DNA of 64,000 nt from Limnomonas spitsbergensis (taxonomy: Eukaryota > Chlorophyta > Chlorophyceae > Chlamydomonadales). The notes below the pieces were generated by a model, which searched no databases, was not told the DNA's origin, and saw only the letters and a program-made list of their open reading frames with translations. Where the stretch lies: contig JAYJMM010000119.1 of NCBI GenBank assembly GCA_037349105.1, positions 5,591,001-5,655,000 of the forward strand, written 5' to 3'. Both the position numbers and the translations under genes were made by a program. Below, piece by piece: positions 52,399-64,000 of the stretch (position 1 is its first letter; each line of letters begins with the position of its first letter).

Positions 52399-52854
52399 TA
52401 TATCTGGAATGTTGTAATTGTGCAACTACTACCAGTATATCCAGTTAAACTCAAATCATGTGTAACAGGACAGCCGATAGGCTGACCTCTTTATAAGCCT
52501 TTGTTATTGCGCTAGCCAATGCGCGTGTTTGACTGTCCCTGTTGACCCCTGTTTGTGAACCGGCTGTGGTCACTGTCATCGCTGTACATGGCGTGTGTCA
52601 GGCGTGTGCCATGTACCTTGCAGTTTAAACCGCGTGCACCTGTCGGTTACCGGCTGACTGTCCTATTTAGTATTGATCTTTGTTATGTTCTATTGAGAAC
52701 AATGTAGTCAGATTTGTATCCCGTTGTAACAAGAGAGCTTGCCACCGTCCCTCGTCTCTCGGATTGGTCCCCGAGTTTCCCACAACCAAGGCAACAAGAG
52801 TTCGTTGCACCACAAGAGACGCTCCTGTGTCATCATGGTCTTCAGCAGTTTTTA

Positions 52855-52960
52855 TTTTTATGTGCATCAGCCTCGGCATCAGCTACAATTCAGGTACAGT
52901 GACCTCTTGCAGAAAGCTCTGTTGTTTAGGCTTCCGGTCGTAGGTAGACGCTGCCTACAA
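52855..52960 (+). repeat. Dispersed short repeat (family A) copy
   Basis: Contains catcagctacaattcaggta, gcagaaagctctgttgttta and ggcttccggtcgtaggtag in family order. Confidence 0.6.
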
Positions 52961-53170
52961 TCTGAATCACACACAGGTGGCAATAAGCTCACATATACGG
53001 GTGCCTGCTACGCAACTGCCTGGAAGCTGCCAATAAACAGCCTGAATGCTGCCTAGAAGCTGACTCAGGTGCAGTTGACCACCGAGAGCTCACATTCACG
53101 AAAAACGGTGGAAACTGCCTGGAAGCTGCCTAGAATCTTCCAGGACAACTGCAGGAAGAAAAAGACTCAC

Positions 53171-53381
53171 GTGCAGTCGGCAATAAGAGCAGGCACACTG
53201 GTACAGGCACTGCGCCATATGTTCAGCGGACAACATTGCCAGCGGCGCCGGGTAGGGAATGGCCAGCAGCCTTAGGGAGCCCTTGCCGGTTGTAAAGTTG
53301 ACCTTGACGGCATGTCTCGGTAGGTTCCAGAAAAGGGCAGTCCTGGTTGATTTTGCACGATTCGCGGACGGGTAGGACATG
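53171..53381 (-). CDS. Candidate exon, unknown protein
   Basis: After atgcacag a 70-codon open stretch (FWNLPRHAVKVNFTTGKGSL, then IPYPAPLAMLSAEHMAQCLY) ends at a consensus donor CAC|GTGAGT. Composition is protein-like. It cannot be joined in phase with the candidate at 52398-52120, so neighbours are missing. Family unknown. Confidence 0.35.
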
Positions 53382-55392
53382 CTGTGCATGTAGGCAGGGG
53401 TGAAAGAGTGAGTACAGCCGCTTGGGCAATTAGGCTTAATGTGGCATGGGGAAAGGGTGGGGGGAGTAATTACTGCTGCATGGACCCGCTGCTGTGTGGG
53501 GCAGGGGAGTGGACAAGCGCATGGGCATGCTGTGGCATGTGGCAGGGGGAAGGTGGGGGGCGAGTGACCTCAACTGCATAGGCATGCCGTAGCATGGGGC
53601 GGGGGTAAGGGGGGCGCATGATGAAAGCCACATGGGCATGCTGTGGCATGGGGTAGGGCATGCTGTGGGGGGCAGGGGATGCAGAGTGTACTTAAGGGCG
53701 CCAATGGGTGGCCACCACTGGGGGCACTGGTCCAAATTTCAATTGCATGCAATGAGGACACAAATTTGTTCGGCCTATGGCCGATGGGCCAAGCCGATGG
53801 GCCTCCTGCACCCACCAGGCTAACTCGTCCTTAGGCCATGATGAAGCTTATATGTAGGACACATACTGTGCGGACAGCCTAGGAAGCCCACAAAGTTGGG
53901 GAATCTGGCTGCCCATTCCGCAGGTGGGCAAGACATTGAGGACACTCATGTGACTGAGCAGGCCGATAGGGGCAGTACCAGCAGAAGCAGAGGGTTCACC
54001 CAAAGCGGGGCTACCACGCATGCACCAGCGTCTCAGTGGGAGAAACTCCTGCTCCATGACCCACGTCAGAGGCTGGGCAAAAGGCATGGAATCCAGCCGC
54101 CCAGTGGGAGAGGGGGCTCACATCGAGAGTGGAACCTGACCATGCGCCCGGCCAGATGAGGAGTCAGGGAGCCCACTGTGGTCACAGGCGAGCCAACGCC
54201 AAAACGGTGAACTCCAGAAGGGCTGTTGGGCAGAGGCTGGCGATGATGTCCCGTGTACACGGTATCCAGACACTAGGGATGGGGCTGGACTGGGCTGGCA
54301 AAGCAGGGGCATCCTCTTAAGCTGTGAGCTGCTTCTTCGATGGGGTCTGTGGCAACAGCACCCTCAGGGCGCCTAATCCACGAAGCGTCTGATCAACATG
54401 GCAGGGCGTGTCAAGTAGCATTTGTGGTACCGTATGTTGGTTGACTCTGAGAAAGAGGAGAGTCGGTGAGGAGGGCTGCTATTGAGGACTAATGCCTGCA
54501 GGCATGCCTGCTATGGTCTCGTATGAATCACGTATGCAACTCCTCTGTCATTCCTAAGGTACTTCTCAGGTACTTCTCCCAATATTCCCACACTTTTTCG
54601 CACCAGGATTCCGCAAGCGAGGACTGAACCAGGTTATCAACCGGCCAACCGGGGTTATCAAGGTTCCGAAAGAAAAGCTCTACTAGGTGCAAACACAGGT
54701 ACCTACACAGGTAATCCAGGAAATAAAAAACAAATGACTTCTCCTTGTGCGGTAATAAATTGGGATGGTTTTCGCCTTGTGCGCCTCAGGTGTGCACCTT
54801 GTGGATGCGCGTTTTGTACGGTCTTCACGAACATTCCGGTCCGAGCGTAATGTGCTCGCTTGCTCTGCCCGCAGGCATCCCTTGCAATCGGTCCGATACC
54901 CCCACCTGAAGTCATGCGTAGGAGTGCAGGTAACAGGCGAAAACGCTTTCCTCACAATCGTACCTTTGTCCTACTTCTATACTGTACTATTGTGGCTCCT
55001 CCCTCGTGCGGCTGTTTTAGCTCCGTTCAGAGGCTACTGATCGGTCTATCCTACTGATGCCGTTTCAGTGCATGGGTGTGTCCACTGCTGCAGTTTCGGT
55101 GCCTGTCTGTCCACATCTGTATTATCATTTCCGTTCAGAGGCTACTGATCGGTCTATCCCACTGATGCCGTTTCAGTGCATGGGTGTGTCCACTGCTGCA
55201 GTTTCGGTGCCTGTCTGTCCACATCTGTATTCTCATTTCCATGTCGGTTCAATACATGCCTGGTACTAGATGAGTGCTTGCCTGCACCCACATGATAAGA
55301 ATTCACACACTGAACCATCCAGCTTTATGCATTATGTACTGTCATAACAAGCTGAGTGTGGCCCTGAATATTTGAGTACTACCAAATCGCCC
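53382..55392. other. No supported gene
   Basis: Contains GC-rich imperfect repeats (tgctgtggcatgtggcaggg type, 53440-53690) and a direct duplication at 55023-55243. Minus open frames at 54087-53848 and 54260-54066 lack support. Confidence 0.45.
55023..55243. repeat. 110-bp direct tandem duplication
   Basis: Two nearly identical units from cgttcagaggctactgatcg to ccacatctgtatt, upstream of the first Mpv17-like gene. Unit-to-unit changes are few, so the event is recent. Confidence 0.85.
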
Positions 55393-58300
55393 ATGTGTAA
55401 TCATGAAGAGAGTGAAATGCTGCAGGGACGGAATACAAGGCCACCATTATCCAGGGATTTGGGCATCAAACATGATAGGGACAGCTGCCGCGTCGCCTCG
55501 CGTGTGATGGCTGTTTGCTGCACAAGCGGCGACGCTGCTGGCCCCTCCCAAGGAGCAGCAGCTGACATGGTGGTGCTGGACAACAAGAGCAAAAGCAAGA
55601 GAATAGTCCTGTAAGTTTCTGCGCCATAGACCACTTCTTGAGACAGGGCTGCTGGCAATCTGCTGCTTACTGGATGGATTGAGATCTTTGAGGCAGAGGA
55701 CATTCCTCCAGCACTCGCTTGCTTGAAACGAATTGATATCATGAGAGGAGAGCATGCACACATGTTTGTGAAACACCGGAACATGACCAATAAGCCGAGG
55801 GTGGCAGCAGATGGCCCTCCTTGGGAATTGCAGTGAGTGTGGGTGCTTGTGCACTGCTGGCGCACAAATCTAACCACCTCCCCCTCGTTCTGGCCACCCT
55901 CAGGACAACTTCTTTTCGGCTCTGTGCGGTTGCGACCTTCTGGATACTTCTCACCCAGCCAGCGGTTGGCCTACAATTGATCTCAGCAGGCGAGGGAATG
56001 ACGGACTGGGCAGCCCAACACTTCATGGAATACCTGATTGCTGCTCCTGCAACAGCATGGTGAGCCCTCGCCCACTCCAATGAGAGTTTCCATCCAGGCG
56101 TTCAGGCCAATCTCAATAGACCCTCTCAAGATAGCTATGGTGTGACAGGAAGTCATATTGCCTATGATTGCCCAGGTTGGAGCAAAGCGTAGACTGGCTA
56201 GGTAAACTGTGCTTATGTGATAACCTACAAAAGGCTGGGCAGTGAAAGCTTTTTGCTTGTTTTAGTGACGTCCAGACCGACTGCTACATTCTCTAGCTTG
56301 CTGCCACCATCCGGCTTCTGTGGCAAGCGAGCCTTGATGTTCTGTCATGACTCCATCTGCCGCTCTCATCCCCTGGCTGTGCGCAGGTGCGCCTACTGCA
56401 AGGTATTGGCGAAGCATCCCCACGCGACGAAGGTGGTGACTTGCATGGTTGGCTGCTTCCTTGGGGACCTCCTGGCTCAGTGGGTTGAGTATAAGCTCCC
56501 AGGCTCCTCCCCACCCGCTGTGGAGAATCTACCGCCCGCAGCCACCACCTGCAAAGACGGAACGCGGTGGCAACGGCGCCTGCAGGTACCAGGAGACCTG
56601 AGTTAATTATAATGCATGCCATACCAGCTTTGGCAGCCGCTACGCAGCCACCACCAATAGGGACCCCTTGATACGGCCAACAGCAGGGCTTGCTATATCA
56701 TGTTTTCTCCGGGCTACAGGCAGTAATGTGGCAGAAATGTAGTTGCTGAGGCAGACGAACAAAACAGAGATTGTGACCGATCAGCGTGCGCTAGCTGTTG
56801 GCTGAATCTGAAAGTACCGAGGTGCTTACTGGGCCATGTACAGGCCCCGACTCGACATGCGGCAGTGGGCTGGGCAACAAAGCGGGCAGCAGGAGGGCGG
56901 CCTGCCGCTAAGCTGTTTCGCTACAACTTCGGGCGTGCTGTGCGGCTGCTTTTGTACGCCACTGCGACAGCGCCGCTCAACACTTACTGGTTCATGTACC
57001 TGGATCAGCTCGTCATGCCCACCATGCCAACATCCCCGCAGGTAGGACTTGCGGAACATTGTGTCAGATGGCCGTTTATGTCAAAAGCCCCACCCAAATT
57101 TCCACCAGTACAGAAATTTGAAATTATGGCCTACCGGTAGTGCTGCCCCATGCATTGCCTAATGCTTCCCCACCACAGCACAATTGCTATGCTAGGTGCT
57201 GTGAAGGGTACGGCCACCAGGATTCAACAGCAGAACGTAGAATGTGCATACCTGTACCGTACTTCACTGTTGATTAAGGATAAACTGAACCACCCACAGT
57301 CTTCTACGAAAGGGGCAGGCAGAGAAAACCGGTTGGAAACCTTGAAACAAATGGAAGGAAAAGGTATGTTAGTTATTCAAAGGTAAATGCAAACAGGCAA
57401 GAAAACTTGAAGAATCCAACGGGAAAGTGTAAAGCAAGCAACGTAAGATGACAAAGCCATTGTGGAACAGCCAAGTTCCAGAGATGTGTGCCGGCGTGTT
57501 GCTCTGTTCTGTTGCACACGTCCTGCGTTATGTTGCCCCACATTTGGCCTCATTCTGCATCAGCATGGTGCACAAATACATACTGACACTGCATGACATC
57601 AGTGCGTCGAATGGCCATGCCGCCTCCCTTTGGGTTAATTTCTGTTGCTTTATCCTAGCTCTTGCTCTCCTTCAGACCAAATAGAGTTTTGAGGCCTGCA
57701 TGGTGTTTGAGATCGGCATGCAGCGCGTCCCCAGGAACGGCAATGTGGCAGCATAACATCCTGATAAATGCTTCCATTCTTACTATGTCACTTGTCCACT
57801 CAGGCTGCTGCAGTGCTGCCTTCATAAGTGCTGCTAGACCAGCTCATCAGTCATCATGCTGTGTTTTCCGTCACATGCCATTCCATTCCTCCCTTGGCAC
57901 ACCTATCCAGGCCGTTGCCGTCAAGGTGCTTCTGGATCAGCTTCTCATGGCGCCCTTCATGGTGCTCATATTTTTCGCCACTATGCGCATGCTGGAGGAC
58001 TTGACTGGGCACCTTCCCAAGCGGCATCTCTCCTTTGGACTCCTCTCCAGGCGGGCGGTCAAGAGTGCCGCTGATCAGTTTGGTGCAACGATGCGCGCCA
58101 ACTTCGTGGTAAGGGAGCTGGTTTGTTTGAGTTTTTAAGACCAGGCTGTCCTTCGATTGTTTTGACAGTCGATGTACCGGTGATTTGGACTTTCAGGAGA
58201 TCAGGTCGTGAGATCAGCTGTTGAGTCGAAATGTGTACTTTTGATATCCAATTTAACGTGATCCCTGATTCTGTCGTGCCTCATTTTCAGGTGTGGCCGC

Positions 58301-58440
58301 TGGCGCATGCAATCAACTTTGCGATGGTGCCCTCTTCTCAGCGCATCCTGTACATCAACGTAGTTTCCATTTTGTGGACGGCCTTCCTGAGCTGGCAGGC
58401 GTCTTCTGAATCCAAAATCATGGATGGGACTCCGAAATAG
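55393..58440 (+). CDS. Mpv17/PMP22-family membrane protein, copy 1
   Basis: Six phase-consistent exons (1119 nt, 372 aa): 55393-55610, 55904-56059, 56387-56585, 56844-57041, 57911-58108, 58291-58440. The first about 120 residues are a variable N-terminal extension; ATG 55507 is an alternative start. The Mpv17 domain follows: WCAYCKVLAKHPHATK, FLGDLLAQ, FRYNFGRAVRLLLYATATAP, TYWFMYLDQLVMP, VKVLLDQLLMAPFMVLIFF, VWPLAHAINFAMVPSSQRIL and ILWTAFLSW. Proteins of this family sit in inner mitochondrial, peroxisomal or plastid membranes and form channels or aid metabolite transport; the transported solute here is unknown. The exon layout of the domain is the same as in the downstream paralogue, so the pair arose by tandem duplication. 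Confidence 0.88.
56640..56745 (-). repeat. Dispersed short repeat (family A) copy
   Basis: Minus-strand blocks agcaactacatttctgccac, gcctgtagcccgg, tagcaagccctgctgttggc and ctattggtggtggctgcg. Intronic in the Mpv17-like gene. Confidence 0.6.
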
Positions 58441-59373
58441 CCGTGAAAAACAACCCCACCGCAGTATTTACCGGTCAGGGTCCCCCTGCTACCGGTTGTG
58501 GAGAGGGTGGACTTGTCCAGTTAGAGGGAATGAGCGGTTGGGTGAATGGATGCCTCACTCAGACATCCGAGAATCGATTGCCATGGAGGCTCCGATGACA
58601 TTTGAATACTAGCAAGCACTTCATGGAGATCATCAGGCGGAAACTAGGGTGGTAGCTGGGTGGAAATCGCCCGCATATACATGGTTAGGGTTTGGGACAT
58701 CTACGCATCTTCTGTCAAACGCTAACGGCGGCATCAGTTCTGGCTCGGAGTTTACGTCCATATATTAAACTTCGGTATTGAATCAGTACTTCAACGTTCT
58801 AAATTGAACAGCAGGTGTGTTGTGGTATGCGGGCATTGGATTTCAGTCTGAGACATATGAAAATCTGTGACAAACCCGAAGCACAAACTAGCTCTGTTAG
58901 CAACCCAAAGTAACAATAGTGCTTTTTAGCTTCCCCATGCTCCAAATCATGATTGCGTCACGTGGGTGCCGCTAGTTGCCTACCGTTTGGAGTGACGCGC
59001 ATCGCGCATGAGTCTGAACGCCAGCCTCGTCGTGAATCAATTTTGGCCCTGGAAGGCTCATCAAGTCACCAACTTAAGTGGCATACTGGTCACTGAACAC
59101 TGAATGATGACGGTATTTTGTTTCCAGGCTGTTTTCCGGAATGCCGAACACATCCGGTGCCCATGGCCCTGTCGGGCTGAATGGAGCCTTTAAGGTAATT
59201 CAGTGGTTATAGTGATCTTCCCATGGCTATTTTGCGCTTGGCGGATTCATACACATCCAATTGATATCGACTCCGACACCCAGAATCAGTCACCGACTCT
59301 GCGACATTTTTTTCTTCGCCAGGTGGCACGACATAGCATCAACCCTTGCGCCATCGCTCACCGCCCCAAGAAG
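58441..59373. other. Intergenic region between the two Mpv17-like genes
   Basis: No repeat of the main families and no supported exon. It must contain the 3' end of copy 1 and the promoter of copy 2. An acceptor-like ttcttcgccag|G at about 59321 in frame with ATG 59374 leaves open a leader exon. Confidence 0.5.
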
Positions 59374-62300
59374 ATGCCACCTCTCCTCGCCAGTGCAGAG
59401 GTTGTCCGACCTATTCTCTCCCTGGGGGGCATAAGCTCCAAACGGCTCGACCTACATCATCGGGAGCCGGCGGCACCTCCCTGGGCGGCACCTTCTGCCA
59501 GATCTCTTGGCCACAGGGCAAAAGCGGCCAACAGGTTCCCGCTACGTTCTGCTTCTTCTTCCCGCATGATCCGCATGGAGGAAGGTCCCGGCCACGTGCT
59601 CTCATCTGGTGTCAGAGAGCCTGCATCAAACCCCTGGTGAGAGACTTGAGGAAGCCAGTGCAGGTATAGTCGTATAGAGGGACATGCATGGCGTGACCAT
59701 GCCATGACACTTGACTGGAAGCCCTCAAGTGTGACACAGCAGCTGTTTGAGAGCCATCCAGAGGCACACGTCTCACAGATCCAGCCTGCCCTGTCGCTGT
59801 TCCTCCCGTCCAGTTGTCCATTTCTGGACCATCTTGGGCAGGCCTTGGGGACCCGACCTTGACCAGCGGTCTACCAGTGCCCCAGGCAGCAGGTCTTGCT
59901 GCAACAGCCACCGTGGCCATAGGCCGTGAAACAGACTAATATAAGCTGCTTAATAAGCTGTTTTATAAGCTGTTATACAACCCTGGAATTAATAGTACAG
60001 TATCGGCTCGGTTAACTTAACGGCCTCCTGCCTGCCCTATCGCCCCTGATCAGGGGTTCTGCGAATGCCCCTCCTCCCTCCCCCAATGTGTCATCAAACC
60101 AGCTGCTGGCTACATGCGCTGCCGCTGGGGTGGGCGCTGCCGCCTTCTCTCCGCTGATGCCCGCTGCCATGCAACTGATGGCGGCGGCGCCAGGAGCGGC
60201 GTGGTGCGTGGGAATAAATTGGTTGTGAATTGTGATATGTGCTCTGTTGGTGGTGCGTGGGAGTGAACCGTTGCCCTGCAGGAGTGGCTTGAGACCATTC
60301 ATTTGGCGAAATGGCATTCTGGTCTTTAGCCCCGTCCTGACATTCTGCACACAACAGTTGATTTCCCTGTCCCTGTTCGGGGGCCACTGGGCGGCCACTA
60401 CCTGTACTGAGACGAATCAAACAAAATTTAAGCGACCGGTGGCACTTAATTGCAACTGACTTGATTGCCTTGTCCCGCCGCCTCGTTTCACTTCGTGTCC
60501 ACCCCAGGCCGCCTATGGTTGTTTGTCACTGAGAGTGTCCCATGGGTGGCCAAAGACCTGATTGGGGCCAAATAATACCAGTTTACAAACTTAGGCCCAA
60601 GTAAATGGTTGGCTGCGCACAGGATTTCGGTTGGAGGCTGAATGGCTGATGGGTACCGGTAGCTGTTGTGAAGCCGAGGCATGATCAAACACTGTCCCCG
60701 TCCTTTCCTGCTCTTGCAGGTGCGCCTACTGCGGGCTGCTGGTGGAGCGGCCTCTCCTGACCAAGGTGCTGACCTGCATCGTGGGCAGCTTCCTCGGGGA
60801 TCTCCTGGCGCAGGTGGTCGGACACAAGCTGGCCGCCCAGCAGCAGCAACAGCTGATGCAAGTTGCCGACAGCTTGCAGCTGCCAGCTCCCAGCCACAGC
60901 AGCAGCAGCCTGCAGCCGCAGCAGCAGCCGCAGCAGCAGCAGCTGCAGCAGCAGCAGCAGCAGCAGCTGCTTCAAGTGGGTGATAGCTCCCAGTCCGCAG
61001 CCCCAAACCGCAGTGGCCCCCAGCCTCCGCGCTTCCGGTACGACCCCGTCCGGGCTGCGCGGCTGCTGGCGTTCAGCGGGGTGTTCACGGCGCCCTGCGC
61101 CCACTACTGGTTCACGCTGTTGGACGCCACCGTGATGCCTGAGGCGCCGACCTCAGTGCTGGTGGGTGGGCTTGGTGGACTACCGCCTTGGAGGTGGGAA
61201 GCCTGGGCCTGGTCAGTTTCTCTTTTTTCGGCTACAAGGCCACCATCAGCAGGCCGCCCCTCAGCCGTGAGAAGCCCGATTGGGACCAAAGCTGGACTGG
61301 CCTACGGCCGGCGGCCCCAGCAGCATGGCTGGCCACACCAGGGGCCTCTGGCGGGAAGCTGGATTGTAGCTGATATGTAGCTGAGTCCCCAAAAAATAAA
61401 CACTCGAGTCTGGTGCCAGCAGTGGCGGGTGGACCAGCCATTGGGAGACTGAGAGTGCAGGTTGTGACCAAGGCCACACAGCATCTCCTGAAGGTGGCAC
61501 GAGTGCTTTGCAGTTAGCCTTGGACACTCCTTACCTTGGACACTCTTTGCGGGTTGGGTTTTATAAATATTGTATTAATGTCGAGTTGCAAATCATCATT
61601 GATAGACATCTGGGGGGCCTGGGGGAAGCGCAGAATTAGTGCAGGCCTCATGGTGTAGACCGCACAGCTTTTGCAGGGCTGAAGCCCGGCTGAGGTATTT
61701 CATGGTATACTCACCCTAGGCTGTCTGTTGCCAGCCTCCTGATCAAGGAAGCTGTGGCAGGGTGCTCTGGGCGGAGGGTGCTCTGGGCACAGGGTTTTCT
61801 GGGAGCCCTGATTGACCAGCTCTGAAATTATTTTTGAGACTGTCGCGCGCGAGGAAGGAGGACTGCAGCACATGCAGCACAGCTTACTTGAAGTTATGCT
61901 GCGGGCGTGTAACCCAACTACGAATATCTGGTAGGATAGAGATAACGAACGGCTCCAGCCAACACCGGGACTTCTAGTGTGTTTAGGATTTAGGGTTTAG
62001 GGCTTACTTCCCCCCGGGTGTGGACGGTGCCGCAGCCCTGTCTGCACCCGGTATCTATCATGCAAGCAGTGCATGGCTACGGAGCTACGGGACCAGGGCT
62101 TAGAACCTGACACCAGAGGTCCCAGTCCAACTTTCCCCCCCCTGCCTCTCCCTCTGCAGGCGATCGTGTCCAAGATGTTGTTGGACCAGTTGTTCATGTC
62201 CCCTTTTATGGCGCTCGTATTTTTCGTGTCCATGCGCGTGCTGGAGGACGTGACGGGCGGCCTGCCCAGGCATGAGATATCGTCCAAGCTGCTGGCGAGC

Positions 62301-63335
62301 CGCGCTGTGGACGCGGCCAAAGCACGCTGGGGGGCCACCATGCGCGTCAATTACATGGTGAGACTGGGGCTTAGGGTTCAGGGCTTAGGGTCCAGGGCTT
62401 AGGGTTCAGGGCTAGCAGCATGGTGAGGTAGAGGCTTAGGGTTTAGGGCCGACTGTGTGGAGTGGGCTGGGTGGGCAGGCAAAACTGTGCTATGGATTTC
62501 ACTGTGAGTACGACAGGCGGAATTAGGCAAATGGACTGGGGGGCTGGGGGACCGATATTGGTGAGGTTGGGCAGTTGGGGCCTTGGTGACGTTGGGGTTG
62601 AGGTAGAGTTGAGACTTGACAGGATCCACGACTGATCCTTTGGAAATATGAGAGGAGTGTTTGGGTAATGTAGGCCCCGGGGAACACGGTCTGGAGTTTT
62701 GAAAATTGTAATTACTGGATTTGTAGAGAACAGCTTAGGATTGATAACCACTGGATTTTAAAGAGAAAGCTTAAAATTGACAATCACAGGATTTTGAACA
62801 GAGCACGGCCTGCAGTTCTGAAAATTATCATCACTGGATTTGAAGAGAACAGCTTAAGATTGATAACCACTGGATTTTGAAGAGGCAGAGCTTAGCCTAC
62901 AGCTTGCGTCTGTTTGTGTGACTGTTGTTGCTGCAACACACTGCCGCCTACGCATCCGTGTATGTGCTCGTTTGAATTGGACCAGACAGTGTGGACAGAA
63001 TGACAGGAGAAGCAGATATGAATTAGGTGGGAAGGTAAATATAGGGCCACTGACACACTATTACATTGTTGCTGTCTGGTGCTCTCGCCCCTGCATCTGC
63101 AGGTTTCGACCCCAGCCCATTTAGCTCTTTGTAGTTGACAGGTCCTCCGCTTGCCCTGCCTCTTCAGGTATGGCCTCTGGCACATTTGGTCAACTTTGCA
63201 CTGATCCCGTCATCCCAGCGGATCCTGTACATCAATGCCATCTCCATCCTGTGGACGGCTTACCTGAGCGCCCAGGCTGCTGTGGCGACCTCGGCATCTG
63301 CGGCGAAGGAGGCACCCGTGATGGTTGAGAAGTGA
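59374..63335 (+). CDS. Mpv17/PMP22-family membrane protein, copy 2, with poly-Gln insert
   Basis: Five phase-consistent exons (1221 nt, 406 aa): 59374-59636, 60054-60203, 60720-61161, 62160-62357, 63168-63335. The N-terminus (basic, Ser/Ala/Arg-rich, e.g. GHRAKAANRFPLRSASSSR) fits an organellar transit peptide. The domain matches copy 1 block by block: WCAYCGLLVERPLLTK, FLGDLLAQVVGHKL, FRYDPVRAARLLAFSGVFTA, HYWFTLLDATVMP, SKMLLDQLFMSPFMALVFF, VWPLAHLVNFALIPSSQRIL, ILWTAYLSAQ. Copy 1 splits what is one exon here (60720-61161) into two. Between the first and second membrane blocks copy 2 has a Gln/Ser-rich insert of about 60 residues encoded by CAG runs (60838-60972), in a predicted loop. Confidence 0.88.
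59820..59935 (-). repeat. Dispersed short repeat (family A) copy
   Basis: Minus-strand blocks acggcctatggccacggtgg, gttgcagcaagacctgctgc, ctggggcactggtagacc and ggtcaaggtcgggtcccc. Intronic. Confidence 0.6.
61210..61390 (-). repeat. Dispersed short repeat (family A), good copy
   Basis: Minus-strand blocks cagctacatatcagctacaa, ccatgctgctggggccgccg, gccgtaggccagtccagctt and ggtcccaatcgggcttc. Lies 50 bp after exon 3 of the second Mpv17-like gene. Confidence 0.7.
61980..62010 (+). repeat. Telomere-like TTTAGGG tract
   Basis: The tract tttaggatttagggtttagg in an intron of the second Mpv17-like gene. A longer degenerate version (cttagggttcagggcttagg) follows exon 4 at 62368-62450. Confidence 0.6.
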
Positions 63336-64000
63336 TGGGATGAAACACACTGCACATCGTCGCGGTGTCTACAGTCTATACTGGGGACATCGTCGCGGTG
63401 TCTACATGTCTCGGTGTCTACACTGGGGACAGCTTGCCGGGGCGTGCAGGCTACTGATGCTGCATCCATGTCTGCAAGGAATCAGTCTGCGGCTCCCGTG
63501 GTGATCAAACACGGAAAGAAAGCTACGCCCTAGAAACGGGGCGTAGTGATCAAGAAGTGTGACGAGGCATGATGGGGAAGTTGGGAGGATGGTTGAGGTG
63601 TGGAGTTGTGGTGGGTCGTCGCGTTTAATATTTTGAGATACCTTTGGCACTGTTTGTACTGGTAGGCAAAAAGAATCGACGCGCAACGGCCTGCCGGGGG
63701 TGGGCGTGGCGGGAGGGGGGGCGAATTTCGACACAGGCGGCGGTCGGAGGCTGGGGGCCTCCCGACGTGGACGTGGCCGCTGGTTTGGATAAGGGAAGAA
63801 AAGAAAATGTCTACGGTGCGGTATCTTTGAACTCGATATACGCGGACAGCCAGCCCTTTTCATAGGGCAATAATGCTAGTAGAGTTATAGAATACGTTTC
63901 CTTTCCTTTCTATCCTTGATATTGTGCTTGGTTTGTTTACGGCTTCCAAACTAGTGTGAAGGGCGGACTAACTGAGGCTCAGGTGAATTTCCCTTTACTT
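63336..64000. other. Downstream flank, no supported gene
   Basis: A short local duplication (catcgtcgcggtgtctacag at 63355-63410) follows the second Mpv17-like gene. A plus-strand open frame at 63644-63865 has no recognisable content. Confidence 0.4.

Noticed and set aside
60488..61104. Minus frames with poly-Ala or poly-Leu opposite the second Mpv17-like exon 3
   Set aside because: Antisense reading of the CAG-rich loop insert.

Overview
The window is nuclear DNA of a green alga (Chlorophyta). The evidence is split genes with many short exons bounded by GT..AG (one GC..AG), intron-resident minisatellites, TTTAGGG-type telomere-like tracts, and gene families such as a plastid DUF4079 protein, a Rubisco-LSMT-type SET protein and a caffeoyl-CoA O-methyltransferase-like enzyme. 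I cannot name the genus. There is nothing bacterial here: no operons, no CRISPR, no phage. All exon limits were derived by hand from splice sites plus reading-phase continuity. In the seven fully modelled genes with several introns, every junction keeps phase and the summed coding length is a multiple of three, which is strong internal support. The eighth complete gene, a two-exon methyltransferase, agrees too.

Layout: 0.6-0.8 kb one weak exon; 4.6-10.7 kb a minus-strand multi-pass membrane protein (partial model); 13.26-25.99 kb a minus-strand 13-exon coiled-coil/poly-Q protein; 26.29-34.95 kb a plus-strand 7-exon SET-domain methyltransferase; 36.15-41.14 kb a minus-strand 8-exon DUF4079 plastid membrane protein; 41.38-43.53 kb a plus-strand 5-exon flavin-reductase-like protein; 45.16-49.13 kb a minus-strand 9-exon secreted Ala-rich, Pro-rich matrix-type protein; 49.78-50.80 kb a plus-strand 2-exon O-methyltransferase; 52.1-53.4 kb unassigned minus-strand exon candidates; 55.39-58.44 and 59.37-63.34 kb two tandem plus-strand Mpv17/PMP22 paralogues. 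Three neighbouring pairs are divergent with short shared upstream regions (302, 239 and 649 bp between start codons).

The most unusual signal is not a gene. Introns of at least four genes carry arrays of decayed copies of the adjacent exon-intron junction (exon edge plus splice site plus some intron), with periods of about 65-190 bp. In the flavin-reductase-like gene the whole first intron is bounded by two equal-length copies of the same 41-bp exon-end sequence, the arrangement expected if an intron arose by tandem duplication of an AGGT-containing exon segment. Together these suggest that introns here arise and grow by junction duplication. Other points of interest are a silk-like Ala-repeat secreted protein, a tRNA-like SINE family, a second short dispersed repeat family with at least 14 copies, and several minisatellites of 13, 16, 20, 24, 27, 31 and 43 bp that create long but spurious open frames.
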